Notes: a model not told the origin generated them from the sequence alone. A stretch of 64,000 bases of DNA from Ziziphus jujuba (GCF_031755915.1 NC_083385.1:13413001-13477000); one strand, 5' to 3'. Counted from the first letter of the stretch, positions 40,001 to 52,269 are shown. Numbers and translations are program-made.

Positions 40001-40815
40001 TTTGACAATTTAGGATTTATAAGTTAACCAAAAACAATGGAGGTTTTACAAATTGATTCAACGTATTATTGTTTTTCTCAATAATCAAAAACTAGGGAGG
40101 TTGAATTTTTATTTGTGATTAATTTTTAAATAGTAGGCTACTTGTCCTGCATTTGAGTTTTGTGTTTGTTATTTATTTAGTCTTCTATGAATGCTGATAA
40201 TTTTGGTTACCATTTGAAACTGTTTTTGTGGTTTAGATTTTTGCTATGATGGTTTGAGCTTTATGAGTTGCACTTTAGTTGTTGACCTTCATTAAGTTTT
40301 AAGACTTACCTTTAAGTACCTCTTTGGTAACTTAACCTAGGATTAATATAAAATCAATATAGGAAAGCTGAGAGCAGTTTAATTCTTGTTTTTGAGAATC
40401 TTCTGTGTAGATCTGCTTTACCTTCTCTACTCCCTCTGTAGTTGCTAAACTGTTTTGTTCTTATCACAATAGATTTCCTTGCTTAATTGAAAATGTTCAT
40501 GAAAGAGCAATTGGGACCACCGATGTTATTGGTATTAACAGGCATGCATGAGCACTTTGTCTGAAAAAATGTTGTCAATAAGTTTTTAATTATTTGTTTA
40601 TTTTTCACTGTAAGTAGTTTTTTCTCCAGAAGATGAGTATTATATGGATTTTTTAATGATTAATTACTTCTTGACCTTTTTGTTAAGGTAATTGTGTGAT
40701 GTAATCATCACTGGGATTGAAATATATACTAAATTTGCATGTCCATTAATTTTTGAACTGTTTATTTGGTTCTTCGAAGGACCATTTATGATTCTGACAT
40801 ATTGAACCAGGTGTG
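35181..40815. other. Protease 3' UTR, spacer, and long 5' UTR region of the PUB4-like gene
   Basis: 35181 to ~35310 is probably protease 3' UTR. The spacer to ~36900 has no exon I can support. From ~36850 a likely first non-coding exon, with the (GA)18 tract, ends at 37061 (CTGCATTCAG then GTACAA). A possible second non-coding exon is 38284-38468, between GTTTGTGCAG and GAAAG/GTACAG. A further intron would end at GAACCAG (40810), 5 nt before the ATG. No coding exon was found in these 3.7 kb. Confidence 0.5.
36969..37004 (+). repeat. (GA)18 microsatellite in the probable PUB4 5' UTR
   Basis: Eighteen perfect GA units lie ~55 bases before a good donor site. GA/CT tracts near plant transcription starts are common and can bind BBR/BPC GAGA factors, so a regulatory role is plausible but unproven. 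Confidence 0.85.
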
Positions 40816-43800
40816 ATGGAGATATCGCTGTTAAAAGCTCTTCTTAAAAACATCTCTTCGTTTCTCCATTTATCCTCCTGTGATAACATAAATTTGGAAC
40901 CAGTTTCGAAGTATTACCAAAGGACAGAAGAAATATTGAAATTGTTGAACACAGTACTGGAGGTTGTTCACTTTCAAAGAGATGAAGTGTTTAAAAAGTC
41001 ATTTGAAGAACTAAGTCACTCTATTGATGATTCAAGAGAGCAGTTTGAAAACTGGCAACCGTTGTCGAGTAAAGTTTATTTTGTAAGTTGCTACTTTATT
41101 CAGTTGTAGTTTGTGAATTAGAATAACTCATTTATTGCTTATTAGTTTAAGGTGGAAGTACCTAAATTGTTCTTCTAGAGGTCAGCATCTTCATAATTGA
41201 TCTGTCTGTCTGTACGTCTGTCTGTCTCTATATATATGTAGTGTTTCATATTAAATAGTTCGAAAAGTGTACTTGTTTGTCTGTTCAGTTCTAGCTTAAT
41301 TTGTTCTTCCATGTTTTCTATCCGTTGAATGAGCCATATATTCTGTTAGATTTTTGTTAGAAGGCAGGGTATTAATTGATTGGTGATGAGGCACGGTGGT
41401 GTCAGTACCAGTTATATCTTACAAGCTGCTTGAGTTGGTGCTAGTTATCATTTTGAAGGTTTCTTGTGATATCGGTGGGAGAATTTGAGTGTTTGCTGGA
41501 GGTAGCTGCGGTGGTGAAACAGTTGAATAAATAATAACATTACTACTTCAGGTTTCTTGATGTATTTCTAGGAATATTATTCAACCAAAGGTTGCACCCA
41601 ACATACAAGAATTGGGATTAAGTATCCAGTGCCAATTCTTGCTTTCAGCACCATCTCTGAAGTCATTTTGCCAGTTGGATTTAATGGATTTAAGTTGCTT
41701 TTTGTTGGAGGTTTGGTTTGGCGAATTTCTAAATCATGGAATATAGGTTTTACAATAAATTTGAGCACCATAATTGCCTGTCAGAAAACAAAGATGCCAA
41801 ACTCTATACTATAAGCTGTTTTTGTAGGCTTTTGCCAGTTGGATTTAATGGATTTAAGTTGCTTTTTGTTGGAGGTTTGGTTTGGCGAATTTCTAAATGA
41901 TGGAATGTAGGTTTTACAATAAATTTGATTGCACCATAATTGCCTGTTAGAAAACAAAGATGCCAAACTCTATACTATAAGCTGTTTTTGTAGGCTTTGC
42001 ATATGTAGTTGATCATGTCTATTGCATATAACAAGGTAGATTCTATGACATTGCCTTGGAATACAGATGGAGAAAGGTGCATTGTGTTGAAGTGATATTT
42101 GCATTTGCTTAACAATACTTATCTTTTGACTGCTGTCTAGGTTCTGCAAATTGAATCATTGATATCAAAGATTCAGACTTCTGGCTTGGACATCTTCCAG
42201 CTGCTGAAGTCTCCTGATCAAGATCTCCCTGATGAATTGGGCTCAATGTCTCTTGAGGTTGTGAATGAGAGTAAACAAGTTATAAGTTTTTAATTCTGTA
42301 TTTTACTATTGTTTTTCAACCATCAGTTCCTCTGGTTGATTGCTCATTAGGTTCCATTTTGATGAAAAGCCGTCTATTTGATGGTCAAATCATTATCAGT
42401 CATATATTCTTTAAATGATTGCTTGTCTTTTTAGTGGACGTGGTTATGGGTTTGTCTTCTTATAAAGTCTGATAGTCATCATGATTGATTGCAGCACTGC
42501 ATACAGAAAATTAAGCACATGGAATATGAACAGATGTCCAGTGTCATTAAAGATGCTATAAGGGAGCAAGTGGATGGTGTTGGACCCAGCTCAGAGACCC
42601 TGGTTAAGATTGCAGAATGCCTTAGCCTGAGGTCGAACCAGGAGATTCTTATTGAGGCTGTGGCACTTGAAAAGTTGAAGGAGAATGCTGAACAATCTGA
42701 AAAAACCGGGGAAGCTGAGTTTATCGATAATATGATTGGCCTGGTAACTCGGATGCATGAGCGTCTTATTGTGATAGAGCAGTCACAGAGCTGCAGCCCA
42801 GTTCCTATACCTCCTGACTTCTGTTGTCCTCTCTCTCTTGAACTGATGACAGATCCAGTTATCGTGGCATCAGGACAAACATATGAGCGGGCTTTCATCA
42901 AGAATTGGATTGACCTTGGGCTCACCGTTTGTCCTAAGACAAGGCAGACTCTTGCTCACACAAATTTAATACCCAATTACACTGTTAAGGCATTAATTGC
43001 AAACTGGTGTGAGTCAAATAATGTGAAGCTACCTGATCCAGCAAAATCTATGATCTTAAATCAGCCGTCACACCATCTAGGGAATGCAGAATCTATCACC
43101 CCCAAGGAGACTATTTTTTCTCATGTGAGGGGCAACCAATCTGTTTCACCTGAATCAACTCATTCAGTAGGTTCACCAACTAGGAACTTACCTTCATCTG
43201 GTGGATTCCATAGAGAAGGAGGCTCCCCATTGCATGCTCGTTGTATATCAGAGGGTTCATTGTCTAGCGTAGCTGAAAATGGACTGGGTTCAGAAGTTGC
43301 AAGATTATCACTGACGGGTTCTGAAGACAGGTCTGGTAACTCTGTAGAAAAGAGTATGGATTCTGTTGCTCAACCCTCTATGACACCATCTAGAAAAGAT
43401 TTTTCTAATGTAGCTGGAGCTGAAGAATCGTCTCGTAGCCATAATAGATCTTCATCAGCTTCGAGCACACTTTCTAACGCAAATTCTCCTCGAGAAACAC
43501 CAGGTGGTGCCAGTGAGGTGCTACAAGTTTCAAATAATTTGACAGGCTACAGTAGTGATGCTTCTGGAGAGGTGAAAACAGAGCCACAGGCTGCTGTTCC
43601 ACTTCCAACAAGATCTCGAAGTCAAATTTGGCGACGACCATCTGAGAGGTATGCAACTAGAATAGTTTCTTCACCTGTTGTTGAAACACGAGCTGATCTT
43701 TCTGGCATTGAAGCTGAAGTTCGGAAGCTGGTTGAGGGCCTGCAAAGCTCTTCACTTGACACTCAAAGAGAGGCAACGGCTGAACTTAGGTTACTTGCAA

Positions 43801-44668
43801 AGCACAATATGGATAATCGGATTGTTATTGCAAATTGTGGTGCTATTAATTTGCTGGTTGAATTGCTCCGCTCCACAGACGCAAAGGTTCAGGAGAATGC
43901 TGTTACAGCACTTCTGAATTTATCAATCAATGATAACAACAAAAGTGCAATTGCCAATGCCAACGCCATTGAACCTTTGATTCGTGTCCTTGAGATTGGG
44001 AGTGCTGAGGCCAAGGAAAACTCAGCTGCCACTCTATTTAGCCTTTCAGTGATCGAGGAGAACAAGATTAGGATTGGAAGATCTGGGGCTATTAAACCTC
44101 TGGTTGATTTATTGGGGAATGGGACTCCGCGAGGGAAGAAAGATGCGGCGACTGCTTTGTTCAATTTGTCAATACATCATGACAACAAGGCCCGTATTGT
44201 TCAGGCTGGTGCTGTGAAGCACCTTGTGGATTTAATGGACCCAGCAGCTGGAATGGTGGACAAGGCAGTTGCTGTTTTAGCTAATCTTGCGACAATTCCT
44301 GAGGGTAGGACTGCTATTGGTTCAGAGAATGGGATCCCTGTCCTAGTCGAGGTTGTTGAGTTGGGATCTGCAAGAGGGAAGGAGAATGCAGCTGCTGCTC
44401 TTTTGCAACTCTGCACAACCAGTAGTAGATTTTGCAACGCAGTGCTCCAAGAAGGAGCAGTCCCACCGTTAGTGGCATTGTCACAATCTGGCACCCCGAG
44501 AGCCAAAGAGAAGGTATTAAGCTATTACCATTGCTTCTTTTGCTTTTATTATTTATTAGTGTCAGTTTCTGTGAAATTTATCATGACAAATTTTGTGATG
44601 TTTCTCAGGCTCAGGCACTTCTCAGCTACTTCAGAAACCATAGACATGGTAATGCTGGGCGAGGCTGA
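40816..44668 (+). CDS. PUB4: U-box/ARM-repeat E3 ubiquitin ligase, PUB4-like
   Basis: Four coding exons (40816-41082, 42141-42257, 42495-44513, 44609-44668) join to 820 aa, close to Arabidopsis PUB4 (~826). Order: a helical U-box N-terminal domain (~1-225); the U-box from ~233 to 306 (PIPPDFCCPLSLELMTDPVI, ASGQTYERAFIKNW, CPKTRQTL, PNYTVKALIANWC); a long Ser-rich linker; and ARM repeats from ~524 to 805 (ENAVTALLNLSINDNNKSAI, KENSAATLFSLSV, KKDAATALFNLSIHHDN and so on). The tail is AQALLSYFRNHRHGNAGRG. The U-box recruits ubiquitin-loaded E2 and the ARM array binds substrates or receptor kinases. PUB4 proteins act in meristem, tapetum, cytokinin and immune receptor signalling. The last coding exon is tiny (60 nt). 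The ATG at 40816 opens right after a 5'-UTR acceptor. Intron 1 contains a 164-bp tandem duplication. Confidence 0.95.
41666..41997 (+). repeat. Recent 164-bp tandem duplication inside PUB4 intron 1
   Basis: Two near-identical units lie at 41666-41829 and 41830-41997, beginning TTTTGCCAGTTGGATTTAAT and ending CTGTTTTTGTAGGCT. They differ by only a few substitutions (AAATCATGG vs AAATGATGG, AATATAGG vs AATGTAGG, CCTGTCAG vs CCTGTTAG) and a 4-nt indel (GAGCACC vs GATTGCACC). Both lie wholly inside the intron. Confidence 0.93.
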
Positions 44669-45740
44669 TTTTGGAAACGGAAACTTTTGATGTAACGTGA
44701 GGTTTTCTAGTCGAGTTCCATAGACAGTGTGTGTACATTTGATGGTGCAAATAATTCTTATGCAGTTCTTGTTTTGTGAATTTTTACCAGATATGTAGAG
44801 AAGAAAAGAACGATTTATGGAGGATTTGGTTGAGCCCTGTAAAATACTCATATGTGAATGTGGGAAGAAAATTTATACCTGTACTGTTAGTCTTTGCTTT
44901 GAGCTTGCGCAAGATCCTCGCAGATGAATAGCAGTTTTATTTTGGCTGTTGTAGGCCGTATTTGTCTCTCCCTTTTGCATGCCTTGAACAATATTTTCTA
45001 ACTCATTTAATTTTAATTTTAACTTGTTTGAATCTTTATTAACAAAAGATACAAGAAAAAAAAAAAAAAGCTATTTGTTACCATTATTAACAATTATTAG
45101 TAGGAGCTATATATGTATCATTTAGGTAATAATTTAAAAATGGTTTATTTTTCCCAATTAAAATTATAGAATAAAAAGTTAATACGTAAATATTGTTAAT
45201 TAGCAATTACTATGTCAGCTATCATTACCGTTTGTCAATACCGTTGATGACAAATAGAGAAACCTGAACAAATATGTGTACGGTTCGTTGTTGCTAAGCA
45301 TTAGCTTAGTTCAAGTGGTGAATTACCAAGTTGAAAAAGAAGCAGAAGGTCCTTCTGATATGCCAAACATTCCAGCCGATTGATACTCACTTGATACAGT
45401 TCTGATAATTGAAATACCATGCAGCTTATGTGGACCGAAAGAATAAAATTTTAATAAAAATAAAATACTAAATTACCATAAAACCAGCAAACCATGGTTC
45501 TCTCCCCAAGGAGACAAGGCAGGTTAATTTGATTCGGGCTTACTACCACAACATTCTCATATTAGTTACTTTGAATTTGAGGAACGAACACCACAGAAGG
45601 AATCTGAATATGAATAATTGCAACTACCAAAACAATGTCCAACAAAATCAGATGCGATGGAAAGATGGATGGACCATATCAATCACCACAGAATCTTAAA
45701 GAAATTTTACGAAAAATTTGTAGCATCTTAAAAAGAAAAC
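44669..45740. other. Convergent intergenic region (PUB4 3' UTR / GASA 3' UTR)
   Basis: The + strand PUB4-like gene and the - strand GASA gene end toward each other across this ~1.1 kb. A 3' UTR on the PUB4 side probably extends to ~45000. I see no exon or RNA gene. Confidence 0.6.
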
Positions 45741-46185
45741 CTAAGGACATTTTGGCTTTCCCTTGGAGTTCAACTTGTCTCTATAGCAAGGACATTCCGA
45801 CTTGTTTCCATACGTCCCTGAAGGGACACAGTTGCATTGTTGGCAGCATATTCCACAATACCTCTTGCACCGATCTTGCATTCCCGCATTTGCACACCTT
45901 TCCTCACATTTCGAGTCACAAAAGCCTTGCAAAAAACACGGTAAATTCAAAATCCCATTAGTCCCCCATTACCAATCTAGTATTCATGTCTGTCATTTCT
46001 CTCATATTAATAAGAAAAAGTAGTTGTGCCCTGTGATATGTGCTATGTGCAATGTGCAATGTGGTTGGTGTATAGAGGATCTTACTTGGAGCAGCTAGGG
46101 TTGGTGGTTCAGCCACAGCCATTGTGATTTGAAGACAAGAAGAGCTCAAGAGCAATGAGACAAATAGCAAATTCACCAGCTTCAT
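45741..46185 (-). CDS. GASA/snakin cysteine-rich secreted peptide
   Basis: Two exons on the minus strand (46185-46086, then 45925-45741) join in phase to 94 aa. A signal peptide ([16 protein letters not shown]...) is followed by a short Pro/Ala segment. The GASA domain starts at Cys36 and has exactly 12 cysteines in the family pattern: C-x3-C-x3-C-x8-C-x3-C-x2-CC-x2-C-x-C-x11-C-x-C-x11-C, ending KGKPKCP. Gibberellin-stimulated GASA/snakin peptides are exported to the wall and act in growth, redox balance or antimicrobial defence. The intron splits the propeptide from the Cys-rich domain, as is usual in the family. A TATA-like box sits ~100 bases upstream of the ATG, with a duplicated block behind it. 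Confidence 0.95.
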
Positions 46186-46280
46186 CTTTTCTTTATTTTC
46201 TAAGTAGCAGGAAATGGAAAAAAGATCACAGTAATAAAAGAAGGTGAATCACTATGAAATAGGCCACCTTAGGTGATGAA

Positions 46281-46290
46281 CTATATAAGA
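46281..46290 (-). promoter_or_regulatory. Probable TATA box of the GASA gene
   Basis: On the minus strand this reads TCTTATATAG, ~95-105 bases before the ATG at 46185. Two more TATATATA cores occur in the duplicated block just upstream (46299-46381), so which one is used is uncertain. Confidence 0.45.
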
Positions 46291-46298
46291 GTTTTTAA

Positions 46299-46381
46299 GT
46301 AGGTATATATACTCCACTCTTGGAAGTGGGAATATATGAGTTTTATGTAGGTATATATACTCCACTCTTGGAAGTGGGAAT
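46299..46381. repeat. Tandem duplication in the GASA promoter, 35-bp units
   Basis: Identical 35-bp units lie at 46299-46333 and 46347-46381 (GTAGGTATATATACTCCACT then CTTGGAAGTGGGAAT). A 13-bp spacer sits between them, so the period is 48 bp. The unit carries a TATATATA core and lies 10-100 bases upstream of the likely TATA box. Confidence 0.92.
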
Positions 46382-46560
46382 CCATCTGTCCTGCTAAATG
46401 AGAAATGGGTTTTGTGGAAGACAAACTTTACAGCTTTAATCCAGACTGTAAGATGTAGTACAAGTAAGTGGTTTTTACTTTATAGGAAAATGGGGTCCAG
46501 TTTTTGGCCTAATCAAGTTTTATTTTATTGTTTATGAATAATATATATATATATATATAT

Positions 46561-46678
46561 AGTTGGTAACATTAACAATAAAAATATCTTCCATCTAAAT
46601 CTTTTATATATATATATATATATAAATATATATCTAGTTGGTAACGTTAACAATAAAAATATCTTCCACCTAAATCTT
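46561..46678. repeat. Second local duplication near the GASA promoter, 43-bp units
   Basis: AGTTGGTAACATTAACAATA plus the following AAAATATCTTCCATCTAAATC at 46561-46603 recurs at 46636-46678 with two substitutions (ATTAAC to GTTAAC and CCATC to CCACC). The copies are separated by (TA)n, which probably mediated the duplication. Confidence 0.9.
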
Positions 46679-47179
46679 TGCCAGTTGGTATCCTGATCGA
46701 TTCCATACCATTTTAACAAAGAACATGGACATTTCCTTTCAACTAGTAATTATTTATACCTATTATTCCTTTCTCGGTGAACAATGCATCCGAGTGCCAT
46801 TGCTGTCCGAGTGTTCCGTTTTACTTATTATTTATATATATACATATTTTGTTTTAAAATTTCTTCACAGCATAATTAGCAAAACCCAGATAAAATACTC
46901 TGATCATTAAAAAATTGAGGTCATTTGTTATGCATGCATGTGGAGAGGTAGATAGAAATTAAAGGTGCTCCCAATGAAAAACAGTCTGAGAGATAAAATT
47001 TGGCTCTGAAAATCTGAATATTGCTGTACAATTGGTTACTGTCATTAACAAGATTAGATACTGTTTAGTGTGTGTGTATATACATATATATATATATATA
47101 CATCCTTGAGTCCAATGAAAAAACCATGATTCTCTATACATTTGGGGTTGGAAGCATAAGATGTCAAATGTTTACTACA

Positions 47180-50100
47180 TCAACCTCCCAGATTGTTAAA
47201 AGAAGTAGGGGAAAATTGGCTATATTCTTCAGTATTGTGACTCGAAGCTAGTAAATTCACCTGCATAATTTTTCACTTAATTTAAGCACCCAATGTTGTT
47301 TACAACAAAAAACAAAGAGACAAGGAAATTAATTACCTTGATTATCTCCCACCTGGCGCTTGGACGTGTAGAGGCTGCTAAGATGCTCATGTTGAAATGC
47401 TGTATATTTTATAGTTTTTTCAACAAAAATTAAGACAATCTTTGTATCAACAAGGCATTTCATAACACCATATGTGCTTTCGTCTAACTAAAATAAAAAA
47501 ATAAAAATAAAAATTGTGGGATGGTAAGTATCCAAACAAGAATGAAACTTGAGGACAACCAAAATTTTCAGAACCTGATCATGGATTAGTTATAAACATA
47601 TAAATACCATTTGAGATGATGGATTGTGCCTCATGGGCATGTTACTGGAATTGAATCATCCCAGATGGGAGAAATTAAAAACAGTATCCAACTATATCAG
47701 CAAAGGGAAAGAAAGAAACTTACCCTAAAAGGATCACCTCTTAATGACTGCACGAACATTGAATTTCCTGACTCCCAATCCTGCAGCTCGTGTGTTATTG
47801 GGCATAGGCAAAAATGAGAAGACACTTGGAAAGAGAGAAAATCTAAATGAAAGCTAATGATATACCTCCAAATAGACATCCCTGAGTCGCTTTCCAGTCT
47901 GAGCACAGCAAATGCGGACAACATGTTCATCACAACTGCCACTAATAACATAGTCCCTTCCATTCATGTAGTATGAACGGGTATAGTTATGAGCACTTCC
48001 TGTGGAAGCGATCTCAAAATTCATGTGGAGCCTCCCATCTGCAGCCGACAGTTGCTTAACCTGGTAAGCCTCAAAAGTTAGCATTAGAAATGAAGGTGGC
48101 AATCCCATTTCATTACTGACCAGAAAGTGTAAACTTCAATGGATAATTCTACTTGTGTAATGAGATCTATGTTCGATTTTGGTTATATCAGCAACGAAGT
48201 AAATAATATTTTGTATGTAGGTATACCTCATTATCAACAGCCGACACCAGCAAGTAGAGGTCATCAGGAGAAAAGCAGACCATCACATTTCCTCTTGAAC
48301 TTAAAGCCGTATAGCAAGGTCGCATTGGGTTCTGTCTTACATCCCACATCTTCACACAATGGTCAAAGGATGAAGTAGCAAACATGAAAGGGGAATGACA
48401 AGCAAATTTGGCAACATTGATTGGTTCTTTATGAATATTATTGAACAGTTTTAAGCGTTTCCCACTGCCAATGTCATATAGAGCAACATCTTTGGAGTAC
48501 CCACTGGCGAGCAACTGATCATCTGTTGAATTGATGTGAAGAGAGGTTAACTGATCAAACTTATCAAAGGTTACCCTGACAGAGCTGCGACAGGAGTCCA
48601 CAAATTCTGGTGGCATTAGATTGATGTCAAGCAACTTCAAGGAACCATTATCAGAACCTGCAATAAGCTACTTGTTCAAGATGGAAAAGAAAAAAAATAA
48701 TCAGTGAAATGCAATAAGACAAGGATCAACTTTGAGTAATAAGACACATTGTGAATCTGAATTACTGAACAAAATCTATATCCTTGACTGTTGTTGTGTC
48801 ATACTCATATATTTATGTTTTCAAATAAATAGGCAAAACTCTGCCCGATGATCTCATTTGGAAGTCTTCCATGATTATGCATATTGCATGGCACAATGAA
48901 GTTGGATCTCGTACAGGTCACGAAAATTTGAGATTTCATGGTTAAACAAACTAAAACTTCAGACAACATTTGGCCAACAGAAGAAATATGTTGGTATGTC
49001 AAATTAGCTCTAATAAAAAAGATCTTCGTACACATTTTTTGTCAAATTCCGGGGCCCATGGTTGAGAGAAGGGCCGTATTCTATAAACAGATTAATTATA
49101 TTTATATTCCAAAGAACATAAATATGTAAAAAATAAAACATGAAAATGTTGCACCAACATTACAAACTTAAAGGATGTGGAATGGTGAGAACATACCTTT
49201 GAGGGATACTTCTTGAGCCAACAGAGGCCCAAGACACTGCTCATTGCTCCGGCAGAAGGGATATAACTAACCATGTTACCATTTTCATGGTTGATAACAA
49301 CTATTTCACCACCCAATGTTCCAAAAACCATAAGACGAGGGTCTGATGGATGATACTCAAATTGCCTTGGACGAAGCATTTTACTTTCATTTCCAAATGT
49401 GTGCCTAAATTTGGATACTGAATGTAAGAGTGGCCAAGCTGAAGACCCAAGTTTGGCAGCAGAAAGGGACCTCGAGAAAAAATATTCACTAGCATGACGA
49501 GGATAAAGCTGTTTTGGCTTTAAAGTTCTTTGGCAGTGTGTATTACTTGCTCCCATTTCACGTCTATGCAAAAGACTAAGAACACTTTCTTTGCATTGTC
49601 GTTTATAAGGTAGGCATTCATAGTATTTTGCACAGATAGTCTTGGCCACCACCCTGTCCATTTTTCTGACAGGCCTATTATCTAAAACTTCTAGATAAGG
49701 CAGTGATGCAATCATGTATTCCCTATAATGTTTCTCGAAGCATATAGGTGCAGGATGATGAGATGTATACTTTTTTAATGCAACAGCTGCATTCTTCACA
49801 TCTTCTTTTGGCACACTCGTAAGGAATCCATCTTTCGCTTGAATCTGCAATTCACCATAAGAAGCCTGTTAACTAGACCCTTTTAAATTTATCTCCAATA
49901 AATAATTATTTATACTTTGTCAATGTCAAATTATATGCACCATGTATTAAGATTTCTTTCTTACCTCATTCTGCTTTTTTTCTTGTCCACATAAATCAGG
50001 AATAACAGTGGATGGTTCTGTCAATCCTATTCCCTGAAGGTCATAACTTGAAACTTTTACCTCATTGCTGGCTGATAAATTCTCCATTCTTCTTTGAACC

Positions 50101-52269
50101 TCACTAATTAACATTGACCGATCCAGATAAAGCGTGTCCCTGAATGTTTCACCTGTTCTTGAAGCTTGGATTATAGCATCTCCACCATCAGTGGGTGGGA
50201 CTCCATTGTTTAAACACTCATTTTTTTTACTCTCAAACCCATGAGCAGTTGTTTCTTTACCATGTGATAAAGGACATGGCCCAGTATCACTGCAGCATAA
50301 ACAATTTTGGAAACGTAGTTCTGTCAAAGAAGGAAGTTTGGATAAAGCAGCAGATGTTGTCCAGAGGTTAGTGATTCTTGTCTCACACATTGATAGACGC
50401 GATAGATTTGGCATGCAAGAGAAACAGTCATGCTGCAGACTAGTGAGTGCAGTACAAAAATCCAGATTAAGGGTGTGCAGCCGCATAAATCTTCCAGCCA
50501 TGTTGAGTTTTTGTACATGGTTAGACCTTAAGTTCAAGACCTGGCAAGCCAAGCCACCCTGGCAGAGATCCCTAAGGAAAACCCAAATCAGTATGGTAGC
50601 ATTTACTGGGACTAACATAAACATTTTTTTCTAAATGCAAAGATGTGCACTTTATCAACAAAGCTTGAGATTGCAAACTCAAGAGACTTTATTAAAAGTA
50701 TTGTAGGAATCAAAATAATACCAAAAAGGGGTCAATTGCACATTCATTAAGGCACGGTATGCATTTCACAAAATCACCAAAAAGTATACTAGTTTATATT
50801 ATTGATTTCACGAGAACTCCTGAAGTAATTTCCAAGTGAATATCAGAGCCAGGAAGGGGTGTTCACTAACTTGATTTTGTCCGCATATGTTGTGGTTGAC
50901 AAATCTGATGTAATATAGCAATGTGATACAAAAGTGTATCCAGTTGTTAAGCCAAGATTTGCCTAGTTAACGTCAATCCACAAGTGCACTAAAATAGATA
51001 ATTTTACACCAAACTTAAAGACTTTGTTTTTGTATAAGTTTTCAAAAGTGAGTGTATTTAATTGGAATTTGTCATGATGTATTTGGTTTTTGACAAAGAT
51101 GTTATTCCTCAAGCTAGTACTTAAAATAAGATTTGCCAATACAGGGCTATATTTATATCAGTTCATTCAACAGCTTTTGGCATAGAAAGCCCCTTATCCT
51201 CCAAAAAAAGGGGGGGAAAAATTAGACATATCAAAAGAGGACAATATATATATATATATATATAAATATAAAGGTGCAGAGAAGGCACTCTCAAGCTAGT
51301 AATTTGATAACTTCCTAAACTAAGCAATAAATTTGTCAGTAGAGAATACAGACCGCAAAAATTCCTTCCCCAGTGATATATCCCGGAGATCAACAACTCG
51401 GAGCTTGAAATTGATTGCACGCATCAAAGCCATAATGCATTCTTCACTCAGGACAATACCATATGATTCATGAACTATGTCAACCGCATCAATATCAGAA
51501 TCATCACCTGTCACCATATCAACTATTGGGGAAATATCAGCATCCTTTAGCTGGTCTATTGAGACTGCTATTCTAAACTTCGCATTCTGGATTATTTCAA
51601 TCTTGGCCTGAGGTTTCACAACAACAACAACATAAAAAATTAAAAATTAAAAATAACAAAACACATTAAACCTTGCAACATGTTGCTGGCTTCACAGGAA
51701 AAATTTTCAAGCCTAAGCAAAAAGTTTAATACATGTGTAAAGAAAGTCAAAGAAGCCTAGCTGAAAGCATTATTTTCCTAAATGTCAATGTAACACAAAG
51801 AGAGGATTATTCTGAATGCAACAAATACTAATTCATGAATAAATACCTTAGTTAACCATAAGAGTACTGCTGGGTTCGGTAGCACCTCATGCTTCATACA
51901 AGAGCTAAAATACCTAACATGCACAAATAGAAAAATGGTTAAGAATATGGGTTAACAAAATACTGATGAGGATTAACAAAAACACTGTAAACAGTGAAAT
52001 TTTAGCTCAGAATTTATCTTAAAAAGAACACAGCCACACTCATGCCTTGGAAAATATAATTATAACCACGGAGGGCAATATATAACAAAAAATAATAATA
52101 ATAAATAAATATTCTTTTTACTCCATGGATGTCTGTAAAAACAGTCAACCGCTCGTTGAATACCAGAAAAGAAAAAAAATATATATATATATTGTAAAAA
52201 TGAATTAAAGATGGAATAATAAACAGAGAAATACCGAGCTTCAATGCTGATGAAGTCCATGGAGGACAT
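47180..52269 (-). CDS. LRR plus WD40-repeat protein with DWD (WDxR) box; candidate CUL4-DDB1 receptor
   Basis: Ten minus-strand exons join in phase to 815 aa: 52269-52235, 51913-51847, 51607-51354, 50571-49965, 49844-49197, 48667-48227, 48060-47866, 47780-47724, 47399-47337 and 47260-47180. The N-terminus MSSMDFISIEAR leads to leucine-rich-repeat-like segments (~100-210: ACQVLNLRSNHVQKLNM, LHTLNLDFCTALTSL, LTELRFQNC). A linker follows, then WD40 blades from ~480 to 770 (GEIVVINHENG, LIAGSDNGSLKLLDI, LLASGYSKDVALYDI, FATSSFDHCVKMWDVR, YVISGSCDEHVVRI). WDVR at 645-648 fits the DWD box that docks WD40 proteins on DDB1-CUL4 ligases. From memory, Arabidopsis DWD HYPERSENSITIVE TO UV-B 1 has this kind of architecture; I did not verify that. 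An in-frame second Met lies at 52260. The cluster of very short 3' exons is notable. Confidence 0.88.

Larger units (their letters stand above)
46186..47179. other. GASA upstream region and 3' flank of the LRR-WD40 gene
   Basis: This ~1 kb holds the GASA promoter, the two small duplications listed separately and (TA)n tracts at ~46539-46560, 46604-46634 and 47082-47100. The 3' UTR of the neighbouring minus-strand gene probably occupies the last few hundred bases. No additional coding exon is seen. Confidence 0.55.

Noticed and set aside
44514..44690. PUB4 reading frame continuing past 44513
   Set aside because: The spliced 60-nt exon at 44609-44668 restores the conserved family ending (AQALLSYFRN...GNAGRG), so the read-through is intron.
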